A DNA stretch of 64,000 bases from JAJTHC01 sp044358835. Its GTDB lineage: Bacteria; Cyanobacteriota; Vampirovibrionia; Vampirovibrionales; JAJTHC01. The notes under the pieces are model-generated. The model did no database searches. It was not told the DNA's origin and saw only the letters and a list, made by a program, of their open reading frames with translations. This document shows positions 1 through 8,145 of the stretch, in pieces (position 1 is the stretch's first letter; every line of letters begins with the position of its first letter). The stretch is taken from positions 1 to 64,000 of the forward strand of contig JBIKNF010000007.1 of the NCBI GenBank assembly GCA_044358835.1. Reading direction: 5' to 3'. Position numbers and translations under genes: made by a program.

Positions 1-2
1 GA

Positions 3-671
3 CTAAGCCTTATTTTAGCAGGCGCGGGTTCGGGTTGGGCGTATCATCAAATGAAAAAAGGAGCTGATCTACCTGCTTTCTTAACCCATTCATTTCAAGT
101 GCCCTTCAGCGAATCGCTGGCCAAGGTGCATCATCACTTGAAACAAGGGCGTTTGGCTCCCTTGGCTATTTTGTTCCCTGACAAAGCAGAAAAGACGTCT
201 TTACAAAGCCTTCTGAGCTTTAAAAACCAAGAAACAGGCGCGATCACTGGGAAAATGGATGACATCAGTGACTTACAAGTCTTTTCAACCTTTGGTTCCT
301 TTGGCTTTGGTGGCTATATTATATCGGCACGAGGCCCTGTAGAGCAATTTGAAGGATTGGTGAAGTTTATTTGGTATGGCTTTGCCAACATGATTTTACC
401 CAACATTTTAAAGAAGTCGATCGAACCTACACTGGACAAAAAATTTGGCAAACATTCGGACGAAAAAACGGTCTACAGCTTTTTAGCGACTGTTGCGACA
501 GGGGCCTTTTTATATGCCATGCCGCCGACCTTGGGGTGCTTGTTTACACGCAAGAAAAGGGCTGAAGACTACAAAGCCCAAGAACTGAAGCAGACACAGG
601 CACTGAAGAAGCCCTCGCCCCCCTTACGCCAGCCATATAGGGGTGCTTCTTTTTCCCCTTATACCATTTAA
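3..671 (+). CDS. Hypothetical membrane protein, 5'-truncated by window edge
   Basis: The frame is open from base 3 without a stop, so the gene almost certainly starts before the window. The first methionine (base 51) is preceded in frame by a hydrophobic, Gly/Ala-rich stretch that looks like part of a membrane segment. At least two further hydrophobic segments follow (around the YGFANMILPNIL and FLATVATGAFLYAMPPTLG regions), then a basic, Lys/Gln-rich and Pro-rich tail. No family is recognised. The last residues (YTI) and the TAA stop lie inside the left terminal repeat of the miniature element at 661, so the original C-terminus was probably different. The protein may be a small envelope protein; this is not assignable further. 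Confidence 0.6.
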   Translation, partial: LSLILAGAGSGWAYHQMKKGADLPAFLTHSFQVPFSESLAKVHHHLKQGRLAPLAILFPDKAEKTSLQSLLSFKNQETGAITGKMDDISDLQVFSTFGSFGFGGYIISARGPVEQFEGLVKFIWYGFANMILPNILKKSIEPTLDKKFGKHSDEKTVYSFLATVATGAFLYAMPPTLGCLFTRKKRAEDYKAQELKQTQALKKPSPPLRQPYRGASFSPYTI

Positions 672-808
672 ACGACTGAAGAGCGTATAGGTGGATTCTA
701 GGAACCTAGACTCGCAGATGGGTGAAGTGTACATAAACGTACATAAGCACATCGAGAACCTGAGCGACAACGAAGTCGCCAGACGCTATTTAGTCGTTTA
801 AATGGTAT
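661..808 (+). repeat. Family A miniature inverted-repeat element, complete copy 1
   Basis: A 148-bp unit starts with ATACCATTTAAACGACT and ends with the reverse complement of nearly the same sequence, giving terminal inverted repeats of about 25 bp. The interior is nearly identical to the copies at 24208 and 62795. It contains TCTAGG/CCTAGA and TGTACA palindromes and an open frame of 37 codons from GTG at 691 to TAA at 801. No transposase is present, so it would need a partner in trans. Its left end provides the stop codon of the preceding gene. Confidence 0.9.
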
Positions 809-842
809 CACCCTCTAGCACGCGGAACTTAAACACCTGCTT

Positions 843-1451
843 CTAAAAGCTATTTTCAAACACCAGTTCATGGTAATCTAAGGGGCCTGAACGTTCACGG
901 GCTGGCTGGGTGGCTTTGCCCACCACAATCATCAACCCCAAAAGGTAATCCTTCGGTAGTTTGATGATTTTTTCAACGACTTCAGGCTGAAAGCCAATCA
1001 TGGGGCAGGTGTCGTAACCCATGGCTTTGGCCGCCAGCATTAAGGTTTGTGCAGCCATGCCAATGGAACGTAAGGCTTCGTCATGTTGTAAGTCTTCTTT
1101 GCCGTCGTAAAACTTTAGCGTCATGCCTGAAAGGGCTTCGGCCACTTCTGTGGGGGCTTGGTACCAGTAGCGTTTGGGGTTGTCCACAGGGGCTTTGAGA
1201 TCCGCACAGAGCAATACCACCATGGATGCATCCAACACTTGGGGTTGATTCCAGCTGGCTTCTTTGAGGGCTTGTTGAATGGATTTTTCACGCACTACCA
1301 CAAAACGATAGTTTTGAATGTTAAAAGAGGTGGGAGTCTTCAGCACGGCAGACATCAGCGTTTGGACGTCTTGATCGGGCATGTGGTGGGTGGCATCAAA
1401 CGATTTAATCGAACGGCGTTGTTCAATGGCTTCAAAGGTGTCCATCATCAT
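843..1451 (-). CDS. Nitroreductase family protein
   Basis: This 202-residue protein has the nitroreductase layout: the N-terminal RRSIKSFD segment that binds FMN phosphate, the PTSFNIQNYRFVVV stretch at about residues 40-53, and a C-terminal GYDTCPMIGF followed by LGLMIVVGKA. Family members are FMN-dependent NAD(P)H oxidoreductases acting on nitroaromatics or quinones as cytoplasmic homodimers; the substrate here cannot be read from sequence. The length is typical. Three ATG codons are stacked at the start, so the first residue is uncertain by one or two positions. It is transcribed away from the exported protein at 1743, and a TATAAT sits upstream at 1517-1512 on the minus strand. Confidence 0.88.
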   Translation of the reverse strand: MMMDTFEAIEQRRSIKSFDATHHMPDQDVQTLMSAVLKTPTSFNIQNYRFVVVREKSIQQALKEASWNQPQVLDASMVVLLCADLKAPVDNPKRYWYQAPTEVAEALSGMTLKFYDGKEDLQHDEALRSIGMAAQTLMLAAKAMGYDTCPMIGFQPEVVEKIIKLPKDYLLGLMIVVGKATQPARERSGPLDYHELVFENSF

Positions 1452-1667
1452 AAGTCGAGTTCCTTAAGGGGTTGAGGTAAGGGTTCTTAATAGGTTTGCT
1501 TCAATACGCTTCATTATACCCATAAAGTGCAAAAAAGACCAAAATTCGTTACGAAGCAAACATCCGCTCAAACAAATCATTCTTTTGCCGAAACAAAATG
1601 TGGCATGCCACAAGAAGCTTCCTATATCCCTTTTAGGACTTTACGGTTAAAATAATACGTATGCTTT

Positions 1668-1673
1668 TATAAT
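1668..1673 (+). promoter_or_regulatory. Candidate -10 box for the gene at 1743
   Basis: A perfect TATAAT lies about 70 bases before the chosen start codon, in an AT-rich stretch. The -35 position (GTTAAA with a 17-base spacer) is a weak match. A divergent TATAAT on the other strand (1512-1517) could serve the nitroreductase gene. Confidence 0.4.
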
Positions 1674-1742
1674 GGTTTGTTGTTTGAAGGTGTTGGCAGG
1701 CCTGTTGGTGAGTCAGTGGACTGCGTTGAGAAAAGGTTTAAT

Positions 1743-3194
1743 ATGAGTTTAATTCGTTTTGCTTCTTTGTCTAGCGTCTTGGGTATGGGGTTCTTACTGA
1801 GTGGGTCCCCAGCTTTTGCCAATGGAACACTTGGCGTGAAATCGGCGCCAACGGTTGAACTCACCCCCACCGTCACTCGCATTACCTTGCCCCTCACCCC
1901 TGATGTCCCCTGCCGATTGGTGGATATTCAAGAACGTCCCTTAGAACGGCAAAGCGTGTTGCAGTTTACAGCACGCCCTTTTAGTTCGCAAGTCATTAAA
2001 ACCAGTGCAAACCACCCCAGTCGTAACATGCATGCCTTTTATTTTGAAATGAATCCGAATGGGCGCTTACAGCTTTTCGTCAAACACAAGGTGCCTTCCA
2101 CGCTCAACCTCAAGTGCCGAGGTTCAGACATGGTGATTGAAGTCTTAGAACGCTATAAAGCCGTAGAATATAGCGAAACCATTACCAAGGGCTTAAAATA
2201 TGTCAGCTATTCAGTGGCGCCTCGTGCGGGAGTGTTGTTTAGAACGCACCATTTAGAGTGGGATCCCTATAGCTCTTCGGCGAAATTGACGCCTCTAATG
2301 CCTGACGCTAGCTCTTTAAGAGGCCTTAAAACCGCACGATCGACCTTGGCTCAATACAACGCGTTGGCTGGGGTGAATGCGTCGTTTTTTAACGCCAACT
2401 TACGTATTCCTTTAGGGATGGTGTTAAGGGATGGTGAAGTGTTAAACGGCACGCTGTTTAATCGTGTGGCCTTTGGGTTAGACATGCAAAATCGAGCCAG
2501 TATGGATCAAGTCGAACTAACCGGCTTGATTCGATTAGGGCGTTGGAGCCAAGCCATTGAAATTGTGAATATGCCCCGAAGTCATGGCGAACAAGTGGCG
2601 TTGTATTCTCGCTTATGGGGTAAGCAAAGCCCCCCCGCGGGTGGGGGCAACATCGCCGTTCGCTTAAGAAACGGACGATTCGACGCCATAACACAAGCCG
2701 GCACACTGGCCATTGAAGGCGCCAATGACTGGGTGATTTATGGTTCAGCCAGTCGATTAGACAAATTTTTAAGTACTGATTTAGGCACTTCTGTAGAAGT
2801 AATGCTTTCCACCTTGCCTGACTGGAGTGATAAAAGCATGGTTTTAGCAGGGGGGCCAACCTTGCTTAAAAAGGGGCAAGTTTACATTGATTTAGACGCT
2901 CAGCGTTTTGGAGCTTTACCGCCTAATCAGCGTCGGCCACGAACCGCCATTGCCATTTTGCCGAATAACAAGGTACATTTGGTCGTGGTGGATGCCCTAC
3001 CGCTAGGGGCCACGCTTCAAGACACGGCCGAAATCCTTCAGGTTTTTGGGGCGGTGGATGCCATGAACCTAGACGGAGGGACTTCCACCCAAATGGTGGT
3101 ACAAGGGCAAGTGAAATTTGCCACGATTAAAGGCGGTTCTGTTGTTTCAACCGTCTTGGGCTTTGTCCCTACGCTTCCTTGGCCAGCGATTTAA
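1743..3194 (+). CDS. Exported phosphodiester glycosidase family protein (NAGPA-like)
   Basis: The start at 1743 is chosen because it opens with a signal peptide (basic residue, hydrophobic core, cleavage after SPAFA at about residue 26), follows an AAAAGG ribosome site, and lies downstream of a TATAAT. The C-terminal half carries the phosphodiester glycosidase domain: GVNASFFN at about residue 209, the AGGPTLL segment at about 369 and NLDGGTST at about 441. Family members remove N-acetylglucosamine from phosphodiester links or occur with wall-hydrolase modules, so a periplasmic or surface glycan role is likely, but no substrate can be assigned. The N-terminal 200 residues are unrecognised. 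The stop overlaps the end of the convergent gene at 3191 by 4 bp. Confidence 0.82.
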   Translation: MSLIRFASLSSVLGMGFLLSGSPAFANGTLGVKSAPTVELTPTVTRITLPLTPDVPCRLVDIQERPLERQSVLQFTARPFSSQVIKTSANHPSRNMHAFYFEMNPNGRLQLFVKHKVPSTLNLKCRGSDMVIEVLERYKAVEYSETITKGLKYVSYSVAPRAGVLFRTHHLEWDPYSSSAKLTPLMPDASSLRGLKTARSTLAQYNALAGVNASFFNANLRIPLGMVLRDGEVLNGTLFNRVAFGLDMQNRASMDQVELTGLIRLGRWSQAIEIVNMPRSHGEQVALYSRLWGKQSPPAGGGNIAVRLRNGRFDAITQAGTLAIEGANDWVIYGSASRLDKFLSTDLGTSVEVMLSTLPDWSDKSMVLAGGPTLLKKGQVYIDLDAQRFGALPPNQRRPRTAIAILPNNKVHLVVVDALPLGATLQDTAEILQVFGAVDAMNLDGGTSTQMVVQGQVKFATIKGGSVVSTVLGFVPTLPWPAI

Positions 3195-3844
3195 TACGCC
3201 GCATGCGGGTACCCTTGTGGAAAGATACGCTTTAAACGGTGCGGATCAGGTTGACCAATGCTTTCAAGCAACACAGGAACCACTTTATTCATTTGGCACA
3301 CAAAGGAATACTGGCCTTTGGGAATATCGCAATTGTGACAGTCGGCGGCACACATATAGCATTTCATGGCTTGATCCGTCCATGTTTGGCTAATGGAAGA
3401 AGACACCAATTCACGTTCTTTAGGGCTGAGTTGCCATTCTTTTTCATACGGGGTAAAGCTTAAGCCCGCATTCAACAGATGAATGGGGCGCAAATAAGGA
3501 TTGCTAGAAGCAGGCGTCGCCACTTCAGAAAAGGCGGGGGTAGTACTTTCGCCGAGTGTCACGTCTTGAACAGGAATTTCTTCTACTAAAACCGCAACAC
3601 TGTCTACCGTTTGGGCGTCAAAGGCCACGGAGTTAGACGCACGCAAGGGATGAGCCTGATTGTTGGGCATAGACGTTGAACGTTCACTTTGTTTTTCAAC
3701 ACGACTGGGCATTTTAGGACGACTTACCCCTTTTGTTGCCGGCGTTTGAAGACGAGAACGTTCGCCTTTAGTGAGGCTTTCACATGGTTCTTGTACTTCA
3801 CTAGGGGATTCTAAAAGAGCGGATTCCGCAGGTAAACTCATCAT
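3191..3844 (-). CDS. Hypothetical protein with C-terminal cysteine cluster
   Basis: This 217-residue protein is not recognised. The first 110 residues are Ser/Pro/Thr-rich and probably disordered. The last 70 residues look folded and hold a cysteine cluster, CYMCAADCHNC, with a fifth cysteine in SFVCQMNKVV. That spacing could bind zinc or an iron-sulfur cluster; this is inference from spacing only. The region before the cluster (LSPKERELVSSSISQ) superficially recalls the start of a LuxR-type helix-turn-helix, but the rest does not fit. It converges with the upstream gene and overlaps its stop by 4 bp. Confidence 0.6.
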   Translation of the reverse strand: MMSLPAESALLESPSEVQEPCESLTKGERSRLQTPATKGVSRPKMPSRVEKQSERSTSMPNNQAHPLRASNSVAFDAQTVDSVAVLVEEIPVQDVTLGESTTPAFSEVATPASSNPYLRPIHLLNAGLSFTPYEKEWQLSPKERELVSSSISQTWTDQAMKCYMCAADCHNCDIPKGQYSFVCQMNKVVPVLLESIGQPDPHRLKRIFPQGYPHAAY

Positions 3845-4164
3845 AATATATGTTCCTTTTTCTATTCACTCACCACTTAAAATAATTGGACCCATCACAA
3901 TAGATGTATTTCGTTTTGAAAACACCACAAACTCAGCCCTAACTTCTGGGCAACACTCGGGGAACCTTCGCCCTACAGCTAGGGGCTGGGTTGATTTCTC
4001 AATTCGTGAACTTAGTCTATAACGGCTTTTTCTATTTGCAACCAACCAAATGAAGGAAATGTAAAGATTCATTTAAGGATTTTAGCGATTCAACCGAAAG
4101 AAACATAGTTATTTTGCTTGAATTCGCCTGAATTCAAGATAACAAGTCAGGAACTTGAAACGCC
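3845..4164. other. Intergenic region without recognisable gene
   Basis: This 320-base stretch separates two divergent genes. It is AT-rich, with an imperfect GC-rich palindrome around 3970-3985. It presumably carries both promoters, but no convincing -35/-10 pair stands out. Confidence 0.5.
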
Positions 4165-5526
4165 ATGGCAAGTAAACGCTTCTTCTGGTTAAGTCATGAA
4201 GCTCCTTCATACGCAGGACAACTGCGTACTTTTTTAGAAGAACAAGGTTGGCAAGTTTCTTTAGAAACCAGTCAGGCCGAAAAATGGGTGGAGCAATGGA
4301 AGAGCCACACCCCCACATGGTTAGTTATTTCTCCTGAACAACTGGAAGCCGTCGCTTATGCCTTAGAAGAAGCAGAAGAAGAAACGATTGTGACCCCTCA
4401 GAAAGCCAACAGTGATGCTCACGGTGAAGGGGTATTGTTGAGCGCAGTCAAACCCAAGGCCAAAATCGTCAATATAGAACAAGGCGTTAAACGTCTAAAA
4501 AAACAAGGATGGGCCAAGGATTTACAAATTATTTTGTTACTGGATGTTCACCCAAGCGTTAAGGAAATGTCCCAATGGTTACGACTGGGCGTCAATGGCG
4601 TGCTTTACCAGCAGGACGGTTTTTTAGCCGTTGGAAATAACTTACTGCCTATTTTGCATCATTACAAGCAACGCCAAGAACTGCAATGGCATAATGATGA
4701 AATGTTCAATCTTAGTGAAGAATTGCGTAATCGTAGTTTAGACATGGAAAAAGAACTTGAAAAAACACGCATTCTACAATTAAGTCTTTTACCTGCTGAA
4801 TTAAATGTAACGAATACAAGCGACTACAACCCTTATTCTTACAGTAAGTTGCACTACACCAGCCCCACTTTACAGGTGCATGGCTTGTATTTGCCTTGTG
4901 AAGCCATTGGCGGAGATTTATATGACTTGATTACGTTTCAAGACGGTAGCCTGGGTATATTGATGAATGATGTTTCAGGCCATGGTATTCCTGCGGCATT
5001 TGTCACGGCTATGGTGAAATCAAGCTTTTACCGTATTACGCATCACCATCAATCGCCAGATCAAGTCTTGTTTCACCTCAACAATCAGCTGGCAGAAGTC
5101 GTAAAAACAGGCGAGTATTCTACGGCGATTTACCTGCATTTGAACGAATCCACCCGTAGGCTTCAATTCGCTGGGGCGGGTCACCCTTATCCGTATCATT
5201 ACCATGCCCAAACGGGTGAAGTCAGCCGTTTAGAAGAAAATGGTACACCCTTGGTGTGGGTCCCTAATATGCCTTATGCCATGCAAGAATTAACGGTTGA
5301 AGTGGGGGATAAAATTTTATTGTTTACGGATGGCATCAGCGAACTTCAAAACACGCAAGACGACATGTTTGGTGAAGATCGTTTAGATGAGTTGTTAAAA
5401 GTCGTGATTGAAGAAGGCCACACGGGCGGAGAATTACTGGATGCCATGCTAAGTGTGTTGAGCGACTTCACCGAAGGTCAACCCCTTGGGGATGATATGA
5501 CGATGCTTTTGCTTGAAATCAAATAG
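4165..5526 (+). CDS. SpoIIE/RsbU-type PP2C serine phosphatase with degenerate receiver-like N-terminus
   Basis: The C-terminal 230 residues are a PP2C-type phosphatase of the SpoIIE class. The metal-binding acidic motifs are visible: EAIGGDLYD (about residue 245), NDVSGHGIPAA (about 267), LFTDGISE (about 388) and DDMTMLLL (about 443). Such enzymes dephosphorylate anti-sigma-factor antagonists in partner-switching cascades. The first 170 residues alternate strands and helices like a receiver domain but lack a clear phospho-acceptor aspartate pocket. A coiled helical linker (about 170-215) joins the two parts. No anti-sigma factor or antagonist lies nearby, so its partners are elsewhere. The gene is monocistronic, and its stop is 3 bases from the stop of the convergent gene. 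Confidence 0.85.
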   Translation: MASKRFFWLSHEAPSYAGQLRTFLEEQGWQVSLETSQAEKWVEQWKSHTPTWLVISPEQLEAVAYALEEAEEETIVTPQKANSDAHGEGVLLSAVKPKAKIVNIEQGVKRLKKQGWAKDLQIILLLDVHPSVKEMSQWLRLGVNGVLYQQDGFLAVGNNLLPILHHYKQRQELQWHNDEMFNLSEELRNRSLDMEKELEKTRILQLSLLPAELNVTNTSDYNPYSYSKLHYTSPTLQVHGLYLPCEAIGGDLYDLITFQDGSLGILMNDVSGHGIPAAFVTAMVKSSFYRITHHHQSPDQVLFHLNNQLAEVVKTGEYSTAIYLHLNESTRRLQFAGAGHPYPYHYHAQTGEVSRLEENGTPLVWVPNMPYAMQELTVEVGDKILLFTDGISELQNTQDDMFGEDRLDELLKVVIEEGHTGGELLDAMLSVLSDFTEGQPLGDDMTMLLLEIK

Positions 5527-5529
5527 GCT

Positions 5530-7260
5530 CTAATAGCCTTCTACCACCATGTTTTCCTTACGATACTTCAAGCGTTCTTCTAAATCACCTTGCAAATAAT
5601 CGGATTGAAACAAAATGAAGCCGTCGCCACTACACGCATAGCTGGCTTGAAGTTGCTTCAAGCTCGACAAGGTCGGACTCTTATAAAACGGGGCAAACAA
5701 TCCTGGGACGACAGGTATGGTGGGGTTAATGTCGTGCATCAACTTTATGGCTTTACAGACAGGGGCTTCGTTGGCACTTAAGATCATGGGTGCCATAAAA
5801 TCTAGATACCCCTCACGCATCCACAAGGGCCAATCTTGATGCTTAATGCCATGCCCACCCTTGGGATCAGGAAATACGGCGGCTGAAAGCTTTAGTTCAG
5901 GGAATTGCTTACTGGCACGAAGCGCATTCCATTTCAGCGACTGATGTGTGCGAAGATCGCGCACCCATTGCGTCACTCGCGACGCTTTAAAGGTTTCCCA
6001 CTCCTGCCATAACAGGGTATCTGCTGGCGTTAGGGTGAGGGGATCCACCTTGAACTTGGCTTTAAACGTGGTACGAGCCATCGGGGTATAGCCCCAAGTC
6101 GACGCCACAAAGTTGGCATCCGCAGGCTCGAAACTGGCTGGGTAGCGGATATAGTCAATCTGAATGCCATCGACAGGGTAGCTGGTGGCGAGTTCATCGA
6201 CGACATCCATCAAAAATTGACGCACTTGCGGATTGGCAGGATCCATAAACCAATGCCCTTGTTCAATGGGGCTAGGGTGAAGCGTGGGGTCATCGGCGTA
6301 TTGACGTTGACGGTTTCGCCATTGGGGAAACTTGGCTAAAATCGGCGTCGGTAGGTTCAAGTTGCTGTTACCCACATAAAAAACTTGTAGCCACGCATGC
6401 ACTTGCATGCCTTCAGCGTGAGCCAACCGCACCCAGCGTCCCAACAAGGCTTCATTGCCCACGACGCCTAGCTTGGGGTACGCATTCGGGGCAATGCCGT
6501 ATTTTTGAAAGACTTTACTCGGATACATCGTAAAGCCATGCACAAAGGTTTCAAGAAAAACCGTGTTGATACCCATTTCCTTAAAACGCACGAGCGTTTT
6601 TTTGATTTCAACATCCGACGACTGTTCAAGCGTTGGACGATGCCACACGCCTTGAATCTGAGTTCCATAAAAGGGAGCCGTCCCTGCCCACAAGTCTTTT
6701 TCTAAGCCTTTTACACCTGTGAATTTAGTTTCTGGATCATTTGACCAGTAGCCTAACCACTCTGAAAGTTGTCCCCCTTGGGCTTTGGCGTATTGCATGA
6801 GGCTTTTTAGGGCAAGGGCATCCGCATTGAGATTCCCACAAAGGGTCAACTTCTTATGGGGTAAATCGGCCTGAACAAGCGCGCCCAGCGTACCATGGGT
6901 CAGCAACCATCGGCTGGCGTTGCCATGAGCGGAAATGACATATTCTCCCCAGTGAAGCGGGGTGTTGGCCCCAGTGATTTGCACAATTTCACCTTGTGAC
7001 GCGTAAAACGGTTTTTTCACCCGCACTTCAACCCCATATTCATTGGTGCCGGTGCGCGTGCTAGCGTTTTTAGACGTATAAATCACCAGTTGATTGAGGC
7101 CTCTAACCCCTGGAAACGACGCCCCTGGTGGATTGCTTGTCGCTGTTGGGTTCACCGCATCAATAGGGTAACTGTCACAAGGGATTTTGACTGCTTGGGC
7201 AAGGCTTCCTTGAACGAGAAGCCAGGCGCTTAAAACGAACGTAAACAACCTTTTTTTCAT
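5530..7260 (-). CDS. Exported family 10-type glycosyl hydrolase-like protein (GHL10)
   Basis: The 576-residue protein begins with a clear signal peptide (MKKRLFTFVLSAWLLVQGSLAQA). Residues about 200-560 have the GHL10 TIM-barrel pattern: GVWHRPT, an alternating MGINTVFLETF strand, AHAEGMQVHAWLQV, and GIQIDYIRYP at about residue 370, where acidic catalytic residues are expected. Related proteins are periplasmic or lipoprotein glycosidases acting on polysaccharide or peptidoglycan; the exact bond is not predictable. It starts 15 bases after the stop of kdsC on the same strand, so the two are probably co-transcribed, hinting at an envelope role. Confidence 0.82.
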   Translation of the reverse strand: MKKRLFTFVLSAWLLVQGSLAQAVKIPCDSYPIDAVNPTATSNPPGASFPGVRGLNQLVIYTSKNASTRTGTNEYGVEVRVKKPFYASQGEIVQITGANTPLHWGEYVISAHGNASRWLLTHGTLGALVQADLPHKKLTLCGNLNADALALKSLMQYAKAQGGQLSEWLGYWSNDPETKFTGVKGLEKDLWAGTAPFYGTQIQGVWHRPTLEQSSDVEIKKTLVRFKEMGINTVFLETFVHGFTMYPSKVFQKYGIAPNAYPKLGVVGNEALLGRWVRLAHAEGMQVHAWLQVFYVGNSNLNLPTPILAKFPQWRNRQRQYADDPTLHPSPIEQGHWFMDPANPQVRQFLMDVVDELATSYPVDGIQIDYIRYPASFEPADANFVASTWGYTPMARTTFKAKFKVDPLTLTPADTLLWQEWETFKASRVTQWVRDLRTHQSLKWNALRASKQFPELKLSAAVFPDPKGGHGIKHQDWPLWMREGYLDFMAPMILSANEAPVCKAIKLMHDINPTIPVVPGLFAPFYKSPTLSSLKQLQASYACSGDGFILFQSDYLQGDLEERLKYRKENMVVEGY

Positions 7261-7275
7261 CAGCGATTCCCTAAC

Positions 7276-7821
7276 TTACTGGGGGGCTTGAGCATAACGA
7301 ATAATGTCGAGCCATTCACGCACGGCGGCATCGCCCCCGTTGCGACTCGTCACATAATCACACACATCTAGCACTTCAAAGCTGGCATCTTTCGGGCAAA
7401 CGGCAAGCCCCACCCGTTCTAGCACCTCTAAATCGGGGAGGTCATCGCCCATGTAGGCGACTTGCTCTTGACGAAGGTGGTAAATCTCAAGCAATTCATC
7501 CAAAACGCTACTTTTCTTGGGCACGGCTTGAAAAATAACGCTAAAATCAAGTTCATGTCCTCGTTTTTCAACAATGGCACTTTTTCGGCCTGTAATAATG
7601 GCGGTATGCAGGCCTAGGGCCTTCATTTTACGCAAGGCCCAGCCGTCTTTGACGTTAAAGACTTTTTGTTCGATGCCTTGGGCGTCCCAAATAATGGAAG
7701 ACGGGGTAAGTACGCCGTCGACATCCATGGCGAGGAGCTTGATGTTTCGGGCTTTTTCAACCACTTGAATGGGCACATGAGCCAAGGCCATGGGCAACCC
7801 GTTGGGTGCAGTCGTGGGCAT
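7276..7821 (-). CDS. kdsC: 3-deoxy-D-manno-octulosonate 8-phosphate phosphatase, KdsC-type HAD
   Basis: KdsC removes phosphate from Kdo-8-phosphate before Kdo is activated for the lipopolysaccharide core. The 181-residue protein is close to the family length and lacks a cap domain, as expected. HAD motif I is DVDGVLT (about residue 33), motif II is IITGRKS (about 77), and motif IV is YMGDDLPDL (about 122). Some KdsC-like HADs act on related sugars such as N-acylneuraminate 9-phosphate, so substrate identity is likely rather than certain. No kdsA or kdsB is nearby. It precedes the exported GHL10 protein in what looks like a two-gene unit. A possible weak hairpin without a T-run lies just upstream around 7875-7900. 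Confidence 0.85.
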   Translation of the reverse strand: MPTTAPNGLPMALAHVPIQVVEKARNIKLLAMDVDGVLTPSSIIWDAQGIEQKVFNVKDGWALRKMKALGLHTAIITGRKSAIVEKRGHELDFSVIFQAVPKKSSVLDELLEIYHLRQEQVAYMGDDLPDLEVLERVGLAVCPKDASFEVLDVCDYVTSRNGGDAAVREWLDIIRYAQAPQ

Positions 7822-7914
7822 GGGAGCGTCCTTTTAGCAATCTGGGTATCACACCCCCTATTCTACCACAGCCGAGATAGACTGTGGGAAAAGAATCGCC
7901 TTTTGTGTCATTGA

Positions 7915-8145
7915 CTAGGAGTTGACTGAGTGTCCACCTAGGTCATTTAGAAAATTATTTAGCATAGTTTTAGCATAGTCTGATAAAGATTGATCATTTT
8001 GACGTATGCCCTTAACAACTGTTCTTGCTTCTGGGTGATATTTATTTCCAGCCAGTTTGAGAATCTGGGCATATGCAAATTTAGCATTCGTTGTTAGTGT
8101 GGCAAAACCTTTGCGTTCAATGAATTTTTGGAGAAGAGTTACCAT
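7915..8145 (-). CDS. Small helical protein co-translated with the Pro/Ala-rich repeat protein
   Basis: This 76-residue protein is not assigned to a family. It is helical and reads like one or two HEAT/TPR-type hairpins. The ATG at 8145 overlaps the TAA stop of the upstream gene in the arrangement ATGGTAA, typical of coupled translation, which argues strongly that it is real and works with that protein. Base composition is AT-richer than the core genes around it. No signal peptide or membrane segment is seen. Confidence 0.65.
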   Translation of the reverse strand: MVTLLQKFIERKGFATLTTNAKFAYAQILKLAGNKYHPEARTVVKGIRQNDQSLSDYAKTMLNNFLNDLGGHSVNS

